Below the pieces are notes generated by a model. It did no database searches. It saw only the letters and a list, made by a program, of their open reading frames with translations, and was not told the DNA's origin. DNA of 64,000 nucleotides. Origin: Trueperella bonasi (GTDB lineage Bacteria; Actinomycetota; Actinomycetes; Actinomycetales; Actinomycetaceae). The position numbers were made by a program, and so were the translations under genes. Location of the stretch: contig NZ_JAUSQX010000001.1 of assembly GCF_030811535.1 (NCBI RefSeq), positions 248,001 to 312,000 on the forward strand. The letters are read 5' to 3'. Below, in pieces: positions 18,436-27,551 of the stretch. Each line of letters begins with the position of its first letter. Position 1 is the first letter of the stretch.

Positions 18436-20697
18436 TTATTCGGCGCCCTGTTCGTTACTCTTTGCCGGAAAAGTCATAATGTGCGACTTCGGCGAATTGC
18501 CTGTGGTGATCGTGCCCGAGGATGTTACGCGCCGCTTTCGCTGAGGCTTGGCGTGCGATTCATTCGCCTGATCCCTCGCCTCTTCAGGTTTGGCCTGCGG
18601 CTCAGCGTTCTTTGCCTCCGGCTCGGCGTTCTTTGCCTCCGGCTCTTCGGTGCTTTTCTCGGATTCGTGTTTCGACGACGCGGCGGCGGCAATGTTGGCG
18701 AGCGCTGCCCGCACTTCCTCATGTTTCGGATCGAGCTCATTGTGAGCCGGGCTCCCTTTGGCGCACTGCTTTGTTTGCCTGCGCACGTTCGTACGCGGAT
18801 TTTGCTCGTCAGTCTCCCCGCGTTCGACGGGGTTGGCGTGGGTGATGTAACCATGCCCATCGCAGCATTCGCAGGTGGTCGAAAATGCTTCAACGAGGCC
18901 CTGCCCGACTCGCTTGCGCGTCATCTGTACGAGCCCAAGTGACGTTACTTCCGCCACCTGGTGGCGAGTCCGGTCTCGGCCGAGACACTCGATGAGGCGC
19001 CGTAAAACGAGATCGCGGTTTTCCTCAAGCACCATGTCAATAAAATCAATGACGATGATGCCACCGATGTCGCGCAACCTGAGCTGACGGACGACCTCTT
19101 CGGCAGCTTCAAGGTTATTGCGCGTCACCGTCTCTTCCAACGTTCCGCCCGAACCGGTGAACTTTCCGGTGTTCACGTCAATCACAGTCATCGCTTCGGT
19201 GCGCTCAATAATGAGCGAGCCTCCCGATGGCAGGAATACCTTGCGGTCAAAAGCCTTCGCTAACTGTTCGTCCACGCGGCTGGCTTCGAAAATGTCTTGA
19301 TCACCGGTCCAGTGTTCGAGGCGATCAACCAACTCCGGTGAAAGTTCTTCAACGTAGCTACTGATGGTTGCCCACGCGTCGTCGCCGGAAACTTTCAGCT
19401 CCTTGAAGTCTTCGTTGAAGATATCGCGCACGACTCGCACCGCTAGCTCGGGTTCGGCCTTAAGGATGGAAGGCGCATTTTTCGTGGACTTCGACTTCGC
19501 TTCGATATCTTTCCACGACTTCAACAGCCGGTTGACGTCCCCTTGTAGCTGCTCCTCGGTGGCACCTTCGGCAGCTGTTCTGACGATCACGCCGTGCTCT
19601 GAAGGAACCACCTTTTTCAAAATGCTTTTGAGTCGCGAGCGCTCCTTATCTGGGAGTTTGCGCGAGATACCCGTCATGGAACCGTTCGGCACCAGCACCA
19701 GATGGCGGCCAGCGAGTGTGACCTGGCCGGTCAATCGCGCGCCCTTGTGACCAATTGGGTCTTTAGTGACTTGGACCAGTACCGTGTCACCGGATTTCAG
19801 CGCGTTTTCAATCTTGCGCGGGCTGCTGTTGAGGCCGACCGCATCCCAATTCACTTCGCCTGCATATAAGACGGCGTTGCGCCCCTTGCCGATGTCGACG
19901 AAAGCGGCTTCCATCGACGGCAACACGTTTTGTACCCGTCCAAGGTAGACGTTGCCGACCATCGAGGTTTGGGTGTGGCGCGCTACGTAGTGCTCAACTA
20001 GCACGCTGTCTTCTAGCACCGCTATCTGATTTAGCCCATCCTGTTCACGCACCAGCATTGTTCGGTCCACGGCTTCACGACGCGCCAAGTATTCCGATTC
20101 TGAGATTGTGGTGTGGCGGCGCGAGTTCCGCCGGCCTTCCTTTCGCCGGCGTCTCTTCGCTTCAAGCCGTGTGGAACCTTTGGGAGCCGTAACGCCATCA
20201 TCGGTCTCTTCTGATGAGCGGCGGCGCCGCCGCCGAACAGTGGACGTTTGCGCCTCGTTCTGATCATCGGCGTTATTCGAGTCTTCACTAGTCTTTGCGT
20301 TATCGGTATTTTGGTCGGCCGAATCGCTACTTACCTTGCGCTGGCGTTTTCTCGTGCGTTGATTGCGAGAGGCGCTCTCTGACTCTTCTTGCGCCTGTTC
20401 ATCTGCATTTTCAGTCGAATCCTGGTGGCCGTCATCCGAGGATTTACGCCCGCCGCGCTTGCCACGCCGCCGCTTACGGCCCGAGCTCTCTTCGGCATTC
20501 GCATCGGTATGATCCCGAGGGTCCTTCTCCGAGGCTGAATTCTCATCGCGTGATTCGCCTTGCTTTTGCGTCGTGTCAGAATCTTCACGGCGGGCACGGC
20601 GCGAACGTACTGCTCTGGACAGATCTGGCTCCTGAAAAAGAAGCGCAGTCATTGGCGCAACTTGTGCGCTCTCTTTATTTTCGGCATTTTCTGCCAT
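18436..20697 (-). CDS. rne: ribonuclease E/G
   Basis: An endoribonuclease for mRNA decay and rRNA/tRNA processing. The 753-aa protein has a ~210-residue charged N-terminal extension (acidic/serine stretches alternating with RRR and KRRRRK clusters), an S1 RNA-binding domain (HYVARHTQTSMVGNVYLGRV), a catalytic DNase-I-like domain with VIDVNTGKFTGSG and GGIIVIDFIDM, and a Zn-link region CECCDGHG. The C-terminal tail is Glu/Ala/Lys-rich with short repeats (EPEAKNAEPEAKNAEPQAK). The start is ATG 20697 (MAENAENK) with AGGGG upstream. The long N-terminal extension is an actinobacterial trait. Confidence 0.95.
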   Translation of the reverse strand: MAENAENKESAQVAPMTALLFQEPDLSRAVRSRRARREDSDTTQKQGESRDENSASEKDPRDHTDANAEESSGRKRRRGKRGGRKSSDDGHQDSTENADEQAQEESESASRNQRTRKRQRKVSSDSADQNTDNAKTSEDSNNADDQNEAQTSTVRRRRRRSSEETDDGVTAPKGSTRLEAKRRRRKEGRRNSRRHTTISESEYLARREAVDRTMLVREQDGLNQIAVLEDSVLVEHYVARHTQTSMVGNVYLGRVQNVLPSMEAAFVDIGKGRNAVLYAGEVNWDAVGLNSSPRKIENALKSGDTVLVQVTKDPIGHKGARLTGQVTLAGRHLVLVPNGSMTGISRKLPDKERSRLKSILKKVVPSEHGVIVRTAAEGATEEQLQGDVNRLLKSWKDIEAKSKSTKNAPSILKAEPELAVRVVRDIFNEDFKELKVSGDDAWATISSYVEELSPELVDRLEHWTGDQDIFEASRVDEQLAKAFDRKVFLPSGGSLIIERTEAMTVIDVNTGKFTGSGGTLEETVTRNNLEAAEEVVRQLRLRDIGGIIVIDFIDMVLEENRDLVLRRLIECLGRDRTRHQVAEVTSLGLVQMTRKRVGQGLVEAFSTTCECCDGHGYITHANPVERGETDEQNPRTNVRRQTKQCAKGSPAHNELDPKHEEVRAALANIAAAASSKHESEKSTEEPEAKNAEPEAKNAEPQAKPEEARDQANESHAKPQRKRRVTSSGTITTGNSPKSHIMTFPAKSNEQGAE

Positions 20698-21138
20698 CGA
20701 TATTCCCCTAGCCGGCATTCGCGTGCATCTTCGCGCCTGCCGTCAGGTAGTCGCGGCTCTCACCGCGGAAGCTTCATAGTCAAACCCGCCCGGCTGCAAC
20801 GCGTGAGCGGCGCACAAGGTAGGTTCTCGAGCGGATGCACGCCCGATTCACGGTCCTATTGTTGCACATTCCGTGCGCGGTGTCAGCGTCGGCATTGCCG
20901 TGTACTCGCCCACCGGCCCCATTGAGGACATTAGTCCTAGTAGTGTTGGCGTTTTCAAGTGATGACTATTTTCACTTTGGAGTCATTACGGTTTGGAGAC
21001 GAACTTCGCGGCGAGTGTAGGTTAAGCTGAAAGCAGCTCTCGGCGCCGCCATCAGCACGCTGGGAAATCAGGCACATCAGTTACGGCTGGGTCTTGGATC
21101 AAATTGATTCAAGGCGTTCACACGGAAAGGTGACACAC
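20698..21138. other. intergenic control region between rne and cydA
   Basis: Divergent genes flank this 441-base stretch, so it should hold both promoters. It contains the DevR-like palindrome at 20922-20941 and a second dyad, TGATGACT/AGTCATTA (20960-20967 and 20981-20988, one mismatch, 13-nt spacer). It also has TTGGAG near 20993 and TAGGTTAAGCT near 21019. I see no gene in it. Confidence 0.5.
20922..20941 (+). promoter_or_regulatory. DevR/DosR-like binding box upstream of cydA
   Basis: AGGACATTAGTCCT (20925-20938) has perfect 5-base arms and keeps the GGAC..TTAGTCC core of the mycobacterial DosR consensus (TTSGGGACTWWAGTCCCSAA); by my count 14 of 20 positions agree. It lies about 200 bases before the cydA start. 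A DosS-like kinase and a DevR-like regulator are encoded just after cydDC. Confidence 0.5.
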
Positions 21139-22647
21139 GTGGATGTCTTAGACCTTTCACGGTGGCAGTTCGGTATCACAACCGTGTACCACTTCATTTT
21201 GGTACCGCTAACGATCGGACTTTCGCCACTCGTGGCATTAATGCAGACCAAGTGGCTGCGTAGCGGGGATACTAAGTATCTGCGCATGTCGGAGTTTTTT
21301 GGGAAGATCCTCCTGATTAACTTCGCACTCGGCGTGGCAACGGGTATCGTCCAAGAATTCCAGTTCGGTTTGAACTGGTCTGAATACTCCCGCTATGTTG
21401 GCGACATTTTCGGCGCCCCACTGGCATTTGAAGCATTGCTGGCATTCTTCATGGAGTCCGTGTTCTTGGGTGTCTGGATTTTCGGCCGCGGGCGCATCTC
21501 AGCTAAAGCTCACACGGTGGCAATCTGGATGGTTGCCCTTGGCACGAACGTTTCGGCATTCTTCATTCTTGCCGCGAACTCGTTTATGCAAAACCCCGTG
21601 GGTGCCGTTTACAATCCTGAAACGGGCCGAGCCGAACTTGATGGCATGACCGGCTTCCTCGAAGTCATCTTCTCGACAACGACGCTGTATGCGACCTTGC
21701 ACGCAATCGGCGCATCCCTCATGGTTGCGGGAGCCCTGATTAGTGGCGTATCAATCTGGTGGATCGTGCGTTCGATAAAGACCAACAACGAAGCTGAGGC
21801 TCGAGAGTTCTGGAAGCCTTCGGCACAGTTTGGACTCAAGGTACTCGTCGTCTCCGGTGCTGTTACCTTGCTTTCCGGTCACTTTATGGGCCAGCACATC
21901 TACCATATTCAGCCCACCAAGATGATCGCCGCGATGGGTATCGCCGAATCGGGAGAAAACCACAACCTCGCGCTCATCATGACGGGCACCGAGCTGGAGG
22001 CAGACAACATCGTTGCGCTTCCGATCCCCGGTCTGGAATCGTTCATGGTGACCAATCACTTCTCCGGCCCGGATTCCTACCTCAAGGGAGTCGACGAACA
22101 ACAGGAGATTTTCAACGAGAAGTTTAGTGACGTCTATGGCGAAGATGCCGATTACATGCCCAATGCGTTCATCGCCTTCTATTCGTTCCGAATTATGATG
22201 GCTCTTGGGTTCGCCTCGGTCGGCCTCGGAATTTTGGGCTTGTACCTGTTGCGCAAGGATAGGCTGATCGAAAACGACCTGATTTCTAAGCTGTTCGTGT
22301 GGACGATTCCCTTCCCATTCTTGGCATCCTCCTTCGGGTGGATTCTTACGGAAATGGGACGCCAGCCATGGGTTGTCTACCCGAACTTCGAGCGAGAAGG
22401 CGACTTAACTGCCGGCGAGATGATTCATCTGCTCACTCAGGATGGCGTATCCCAGAACGTACTTGCTGGCGAGGTATTCGTTTCCATGATCGCCTTCACG
22501 TTGCTCTACCTCGCGCTAGGTATCGTTTGGTTCCGCCTGATCGTTCGGTACGTGCGCGAAGGCATCAACCCGGCGGAGAAGCTTCTTCTTGAGGAAGCTG
22601 AATCCCCCGAGTTCCGCGACGACATGAAGCTGAGCTTCGCATACTAG
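21139..22647 (+). CDS. cydA: cytochrome bd ubiquinol/menaquinol oxidase subunit I
   Basis: The 502-aa catalytic subunit of the high-affinity terminal oxidase, carrying the b and d haems and oxidising quinol at the membrane. Features include DLSRWQFGITTVYHF with the first haem histidine (about residue 18), FEALLAFFMESVFLG, HAIGASLMVAGA with another haem histidine, and the GRQPWVVYP signature near residue 415. The start is GTG 21139 (VDVLDLSRW) preceded by AAAGG; an upstream ATG at 21094 would add residues without family match. Eight to nine transmembrane helices are apparent. Confidence 0.97.
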   Translation: MDVLDLSRWQFGITTVYHFILVPLTIGLSPLVALMQTKWLRSGDTKYLRMSEFFGKILLINFALGVATGIVQEFQFGLNWSEYSRYVGDIFGAPLAFEALLAFFMESVFLGVWIFGRGRISAKAHTVAIWMVALGTNVSAFFILAANSFMQNPVGAVYNPETGRAELDGMTGFLEVIFSTTTLYATLHAIGASLMVAGALISGVSIWWIVRSIKTNNEAEAREFWKPSAQFGLKVLVVSGAVTLLSGHFMGQHIYHIQPTKMIAAMGIAESGENHNLALIMTGTELEADNIVALPIPGLESFMVTNHFSGPDSYLKGVDEQQEIFNEKFSDVYGEDADYMPNAFIAFYSFRIMMALGFASVGLGILGLYLLRKDRLIENDLISKLFVWTIPFPFLASSFGWILTEMGRQPWVVYPNFEREGDLTAGEMIHLLTQDGVSQNVLAGEVFVSMIAFTLLYLALGIVWFRLIVRYVREGINPAEKLLLEEAESPEFRDDMKLSFAY

Positions 22648-22655
22648 GAGGAACC

Positions 22656-23789
22656 GTGGAACTTACAGCACTTCAAGTCATTTGGTTCGTACTGATCGCC
22701 GTCCTATGGATTGGCTATCTCACTCTCGAGGGCTTTGGATTCGGCGTGGGAATGTTGATGAAAATCCTGCCGAAAAATGAGAAGGAGCGCCGCCTGGCGC
22801 TCAACACGATTGGTCCTCACTGGGACGGTAACGAGGTTTTCCTCCTCACTGCAGGTGGCGCAACTTTTGCCGCCTTCCCGGAGTGGTATGCGACCATGTT
22901 CTCGGGCATGTACATGGCCCTCATAGCGATTTTGATCTTCCTCATCATCCGAATTTCAGCGATCGAATGGCGCGGAAAGATCAATTCGGATTCATGGCGT
23001 AAGGTCTGGGACACCCTCCATACGGGAGTTGCCTGGCTAGTGACCCTCGTCTGGGGCGTTGCCTTTGGCAATCTCGTTCAGGGGACCCAAATTCAAATTG
23101 GTCACTACGCCGAGCGCGGCGGAGGTGAATTCGTCCCGGCTGATCCCAATAACATCGAGGCGGCTCTAGCTGCGGGTGATCAACACTTCCTCACCGGTGG
23201 ATTCGTTTCGCTCTTCACTCCGTACACGATTGTGGCTGGGCTCGTCTTCATCGCACTCTTCCTCTCGCACGGCGCGCTCTGGCTCGCGATCAAGACGAAG
23301 GGTGACTTCCATGACCGTGCTTTGGCGCTGGCGAAGCCACTATCGGTTGGATCGACATTGCTGACAGCCGTGTGGGGCATCTGGGGGCAGATCCGTTACT
23401 CCGATCATGCCTTCGGATGGATTCCGTTGCTCATCGCAGCCGCTGCGCTGATCGGATCGATGCTCGCAACAAGCCAGAAGCGCGATGTACCGGCCTTCTT
23501 GCTGTCATTTGGTGGCCTCGCGGTTGCCGTGGCATGGGTGTTTACTACATTCTGGCCAAATGCCATGAAGTCCTCCCTCAACGACGCCTATCACCTGACT
23601 TTGCAGCAGGCCTCAGCCACCGGCCCAACCCACGCGGTCATGCTCATTGCAGCGGTGATCTTTGTTCCGATCGTTTTCGGCTACATGGGTTGGTCCTACA
23701 AGCAGTTCGCAGCGCGGATCGGCACCGAAAACATTTCGGATGAACCGGCGGGCCTGCACCCGGACAAGGTACGGGAATTTGCGAAATAG
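22656..23789 (+). CDS. cydB: cytochrome bd oxidase subunit II
   Basis: A 377-aa membrane subunit that partners CydA. The N-terminus LQVIWFVLIAVLWIGYLTLEGFGFG and the region NTIGPHWDGNEVFLLTAGGATFAAFP are diagnostic. The GTG at 22656 has a perfect AGGAGG five bases upstream and lies 8 nt after the cydA stop. Confidence 0.97.
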   Translation: MELTALQVIWFVLIAVLWIGYLTLEGFGFGVGMLMKILPKNEKERRLALNTIGPHWDGNEVFLLTAGGATFAAFPEWYATMFSGMYMALIAILIFLIIRISAIEWRGKINSDSWRKVWDTLHTGVAWLVTLVWGVAFGNLVQGTQIQIGHYAERGGGEFVPADPNNIEAALAAGDQHFLTGGFVSLFTPYTIVAGLVFIALFLSHGALWLAIKTKGDFHDRALALAKPLSVGSTLLTAVWGIWGQIRYSDHAFGWIPLLIAAAALIGSMLATSQKRDVPAFLLSFGGLAVAVAWVFTTFWPNAMKSSLNDAYHLTLQQASATGPTHAVMLIAAVIFVPIVFGYMGWSYKQFAARIGTENISDEPAGLHPDKVREFAK

Positions 23790-23807
23790 CCGCTAACTGT
23801 GTCCAAT

Positions 23808-23844
23808 GATCAGAGGGAGCGTGGATAGCACGCTCCCTCTGATC
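23808..23844 (+). terminator. terminator after cydAB
   Basis: A perfect 16-bp stem (23808-23823 with 23829-23844) closes a 5-nt loop GATAG, 19 nt after the cydB stop. There is no T-run, but the stem is very stable. It separates cydAB from cydDC, so cydDC needs its own promoter or read-through. Confidence 0.75.
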
Positions 23845-23923
23845 ATGTCAGTGTCATGTCAGCCAATTCTCTTTTTCTGCTCAACACCTTTAGACTATTG
23901 ATCCGTTCAGAAAAGTAGGTGCA

Positions 23924-25762
23924 GTGAAACCTTTTGATCCTCGCCTCATGCGCTACGCCCGTGCAACACGCGCTTACATCGGGTTTCTCGTCCTGCTTGG
24001 TCTTCTTGACGCCACCCTAATTGCCGCGCAAATAATTTTGATTGCCAAGGCAGCATCCCCGATCTTCTACGGTGTAGCTACCCCGACGGAGGTACTGCCA
24101 ACAATCGGATGGGTTGCAATTGTTTTCGCGGCTCGATTTGCCGTTGCCTACGTGCGTGAAAGTGTCGGGCATCGATCGGCCGTCACCGTCATCACCGACC
24201 TGCGCAATAAAGTCCTACATCGAGCGGCTGAACTTGGTGACCGCTGGCTTTCGGGAAACACCACGAACACCGTTACGCTCGCCACCCGCGGCCTTGACGA
24301 TCTCGAGGACTATTTCGTAAATTTCCTCCCCCAACTTTTCCTCACAGTCACGGCCGCACCGGCATTGACGGTTCTGCTCGCCACATACGATTGGATTTCC
24401 GCGCTTTTCGTCGTATTCTGTGTGCCGCTGATCCCGATTTTTATGGTGCTCATTGGCAAGATGACTGCTAAATACTCCAACGAACGACTGGCTGCTATGC
24501 AACAGCTGTCCTCGCAGCTACTCGATCTTTTAGCCGGGCTTGCGACGTTGAAGGGGCTAGGGCGTGAACATGGCCCAGAAAAACGAGTGGAGGGGCTTGG
24601 CAAGCGGTTTGCGCAAAAGACGATGCAGACCCTCTATGTGGCGTTTCTTTCCGGGGCCGCCCTTGAATTTCTCGCGACTCTTTCCACTGCCTTGGTTGCA
24701 GTTAATATCGGCCTGCGGATGGTCGGGGGCACAATCCCATTGGAGATCGGGCTGATCGTCATCATGCTCACCCCCGAGATTTTCAAGCCGCTACGCGAGG
24801 TGGGCACTCAGTTCCACGCTTCCGCAGACGGTGTGGCCGCTGCCGAAAAGGCGTTCGAAATTTTACAAACCCCGGTGCATGAACACGCGGGCTCCCAACC
24901 CGTGCCAAACCTCGACGAGGCACAAATCTGCTTTGAAAACGTATCCGTTTACGCGCCCGGCCGCTCCACCGTCGCTCCGGCCAATTTAACGACGACGATC
25001 GAGCCCGGCGAAATCACGGTTCTGCGCGGTCCTTCCGGTTCGGGTAAGACGACCACAGTCCACGTCCTCCTCGGTCTGCTTGCACCAGATGAGGGCGAGG
25101 TACGGGTTGGCAACGTGAGGCTGTCAAGCATTGACCGTGACGCGTGGTGGGAGCATATTTCTTGGGTGCCTCAGCGTCCGGCAATCCTGCCAGGAACAGT
25201 AGCTGAGAACGTGGGAGCATCCGGCGAACAGGCCCGCCGAGCTGCAGAGCTGACGGGTTTTGACGACGTCGTCAATCACCTCCCACACGGCTGGGACACG
25301 CGTATCGGACACGGCGGGACCGGCCTATCGGTTGGCCAACGCCAGCGTCTCGCACTCACTCGTGCGCTCATCTCGTCGCGGAAGATCATCGTTCTCGATG
25401 AACCCTCGGCGCATTTGGACGCCATGAGTGAGGAATACGTGGCAAACGTGGTTCGCACCCTCAAGGCGAATGGACACACCGTCGTCGTGATCGCGCACCG
25501 GCAGGCAATTAGCAGGCTTGCCGATCACGTCGTCGACATCAAGCCCGCTTCGCGCGATATCACCGGCGAACTACGTGAATCTACCGCGGTGAAAGAGTCT
25601 GCTCAATACGCCGAACGAGTCGAATCTCAGCGCGCCGATTACGCCATCCCGCAGGACTGGCTCGGCGCCAACTCTTCCGGCCACAAAGTCATCAAATTGA
25701 CCATTGGAGATGGCAAGCCCGAGTCTGCCGAGTCCCCCACCCGTCCAGAGGAGGGCCAGTGA
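23924..25762 (+). CDS. cydD: ABC exporter CydD
   Basis: A 612-aa half-transporter (six-helix domain ~1-310 then ATPase) that with CydC is needed for cytochrome bd assembly; the family has been linked to thiol or haem-related transport. The ATPase has GPSGSGKT, signature LSVGQRQR (a V in place of the first G) and IIVLDEPSAHLD. The GTG at 23924 follows TAGGTGCA. A TAGACT hexamer at 23891-23896 could be the -10 of a cydDC promoter. Confidence 0.93.
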   Translation: MKPFDPRLMRYARATRAYIGFLVLLGLLDATLIAAQIILIAKAASPIFYGVATPTEVLPTIGWVAIVFAARFAVAYVRESVGHRSAVTVITDLRNKVLHRAAELGDRWLSGNTTNTVTLATRGLDDLEDYFVNFLPQLFLTVTAAPALTVLLATYDWISALFVVFCVPLIPIFMVLIGKMTAKYSNERLAAMQQLSSQLLDLLAGLATLKGLGREHGPEKRVEGLGKRFAQKTMQTLYVAFLSGAALEFLATLSTALVAVNIGLRMVGGTIPLEIGLIVIMLTPEIFKPLREVGTQFHASADGVAAAEKAFEILQTPVHEHAGSQPVPNLDEAQICFENVSVYAPGRSTVAPANLTTTIEPGEITVLRGPSGSGKTTTVHVLLGLLAPDEGEVRVGNVRLSSIDRDAWWEHISWVPQRPAILPGTVAENVGASGEQARRAAELTGFDDVVNHLPHGWDTRIGHGGTGLSVGQRQRLALTRALISSRKIIVLDEPSAHLDAMSEEYVANVVRTLKANGHTVVVIAHRQAISRLADHVVDIKPASRDITGELRESTAVKESAQYAERVESQRADYAIPQDWLGANSSGHKVIKLTIGDGKPESAESPTRPEEGQ

Positions 25763-27513
25763 GCGTTATTGACAAAGAAGAAAGAATCGCACTCAAGCGT
25801 GCGATCGGTATGCTCGACTATGACAAAGCAAAGTTCGCTTGGTCTGTTGCGGCAGGGTCAGGCGCAATTGGTTCGGGTGTCGCGCTGGGTGCCACCTCCG
25901 CATGGTTGATCGCACGGGCGGCTCAAATGCCACCGGTGCTCCAGCTTTCAGTTGCGTCCACCGGCGTGCGCGCTTTCGGTGTCGGTAAGGCAATCTTCCG
26001 CTATTTAGAACGTATCGCCTCCCATTGGGTAGCTCTTTATGGCATGGCAAATTTACGTTCCCGAGTCTATTCATCAATGGCGAATTCGACGACGGACGTC
26101 GTCACCTCGGTTCGTCGCGGCGACCTCCTCGCCCGCACCGGCGCAGACGTGGACGAGATCGGCGATGTGGTCGTAAAATCGATGCTTCCAGCCGCGGTAG
26201 CCTTGATCGTCTCGCTCTTTTCGATTGGCATCGTCGCGTTCCTCTCCCCACCCATTGCACTCGTTCTGGCAGCATGCCTTTTTGTTTCGGGTGTGGTTGC
26301 TCCCTATATCGCGATGCGAGGGGCACGCATGGATCAAATCGCGCAGATTGAAAACCGTGCGGACCTCAACGCGCAGTCGCTGACCATGTTGGAGTCCGCC
26401 TCGGAGCTGCGTATTTCTGGTCGCCTCGCCGAACTTGATGTGCAACGGGAAGAAACCGAGCGCCGCATACATAAAAACCGTGACCGTTCGGCAAGGCCAT
26501 CGGCTCTTGCATCGGCTCTCGATACGCTCGCCATGGGCGCTGCGGTAGTGGGCGCGCTCATCATCGGTACCCAACAGGTGGCTAACGGTGATATCGGCGC
26601 GATCGACCTCGTCGTTGCCACTCTCACACCGTTGTCCGCTTTCGAAGCAACACAGCGAATGGGCGGTGCTGCCACGCAGCTCGTGCGATCAGCCTCGGCC
26701 GCCAAGCGAATCGTTGACCTGCTTGACGCTGCGGAAACAACCGAGCATCCAGACACCGATAACAGGCCTGCTAGCGACGACGGGCTGCGTGCCAATGGCC
26801 TGCATGTCGGCTGGCCTGGTGGGCCCACGATTGCAGGGCCTATCGATTTGCATCTGACCAAAGGTAAAACGATCGCGATCGTCGGCCCGTCCGGCATTGG
26901 CAAATCTACGCTGCTCTACACTCTGGCTGGCATGCTCGAACCTCATTCCGGCGCCGTAACGATTAACGGGCGAGATACGTGGCGAATCGACAGGGCTGAA
27001 ATCTCCACGCACCTATCCATGACGGCTGAAGATGCGCACATTTTCGAAACCAGCGTGCTGGAAAACTTGCGCGTAGCCCGTGCCAGTGTGACGCGTAAGG
27101 AAGCGGCCGACCTGTTGCGACAGGCCGGCCTTAAAAACTGGTTAGCCCAGCTCCCCGAAGGCGTAGATACCATGCTCGGTTCGAACGCGACCTCGGTATC
27201 GGGTGGCGAGCGGCGCCGGCTTCTTCTGGCCCGGGCGCTCGCCGGCTCAGCCACTTATATGCTTCTCGATGAACCCGGTGAACATTTGGATCCGGCCACT
27301 GCCGATGAGCTGATGAGAGATCTGCTGAAAGTAGGGAATGACGAACGCGGGGTCATCCTCGTCACCCATAGATTAACGCCCCTAGACGTGGCCGATGAGG
27401 TTATCATGCTCGGGGAAACCACGCCCGGCGAGGTCGGCGTGATCGCGCGTGGAACGCACGCCGAGTTGATGGAACACATGCCCACCTACGAGTGGTCGCT
27501 CACTCAGGAATAG
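25759..27513 (+). CDS. cydC: ABC exporter CydC
   Basis: A 584-aa partner of CydD with a membrane domain (helices around residues 25-55, 140-185, 250-285) and ATPase motifs GPSGIGKS, VSGGERRR and YMLLDEPGEHLD. The start GTG overlaps the cydD stop (GTGA), indicating coupled translation. Together the pair should act in assembly of the oxidase encoded upstream. Confidence 0.93.
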   Translation: MSVIDKEERIALKRAIGMLDYDKAKFAWSVAAGSGAIGSGVALGATSAWLIARAAQMPPVLQLSVASTGVRAFGVGKAIFRYLERIASHWVALYGMANLRSRVYSSMANSTTDVVTSVRRGDLLARTGADVDEIGDVVVKSMLPAAVALIVSLFSIGIVAFLSPPIALVLAACLFVSGVVAPYIAMRGARMDQIAQIENRADLNAQSLTMLESASELRISGRLAELDVQREETERRIHKNRDRSARPSALASALDTLAMGAAVVGALIIGTQQVANGDIGAIDLVVATLTPLSAFEATQRMGGAATQLVRSASAAKRIVDLLDAAETTEHPDTDNRPASDDGLRANGLHVGWPGGPTIAGPIDLHLTKGKTIAIVGPSGIGKSTLLYTLAGMLEPHSGAVTINGRDTWRIDRAEISTHLSMTAEDAHIFETSVLENLRVARASVTRKEAADLLRQAGLKNWLAQLPEGVDTMLGSNATSVSGGERRRLLLARALAGSATYMLLDEPGEHLDPATADELMRDLLKVGNDERGVILVTHRLTPLDVADEVIMLGETTPGEVGVIARGTHAELMEHMPTYEWSLTQE

Positions 27514-27551
27514 CTTCAGCCCGGTAGTCTGAAGGCTGAGAAAGGAGCGCC

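Noticed and set aside
21019-21029. TAGGTTAAGCT resembling half of a DtxR iron box upstream of cydA
   Set aside because: Only the left half matches; the right half (GAAAGC) does not, so I do not call an iron site there.
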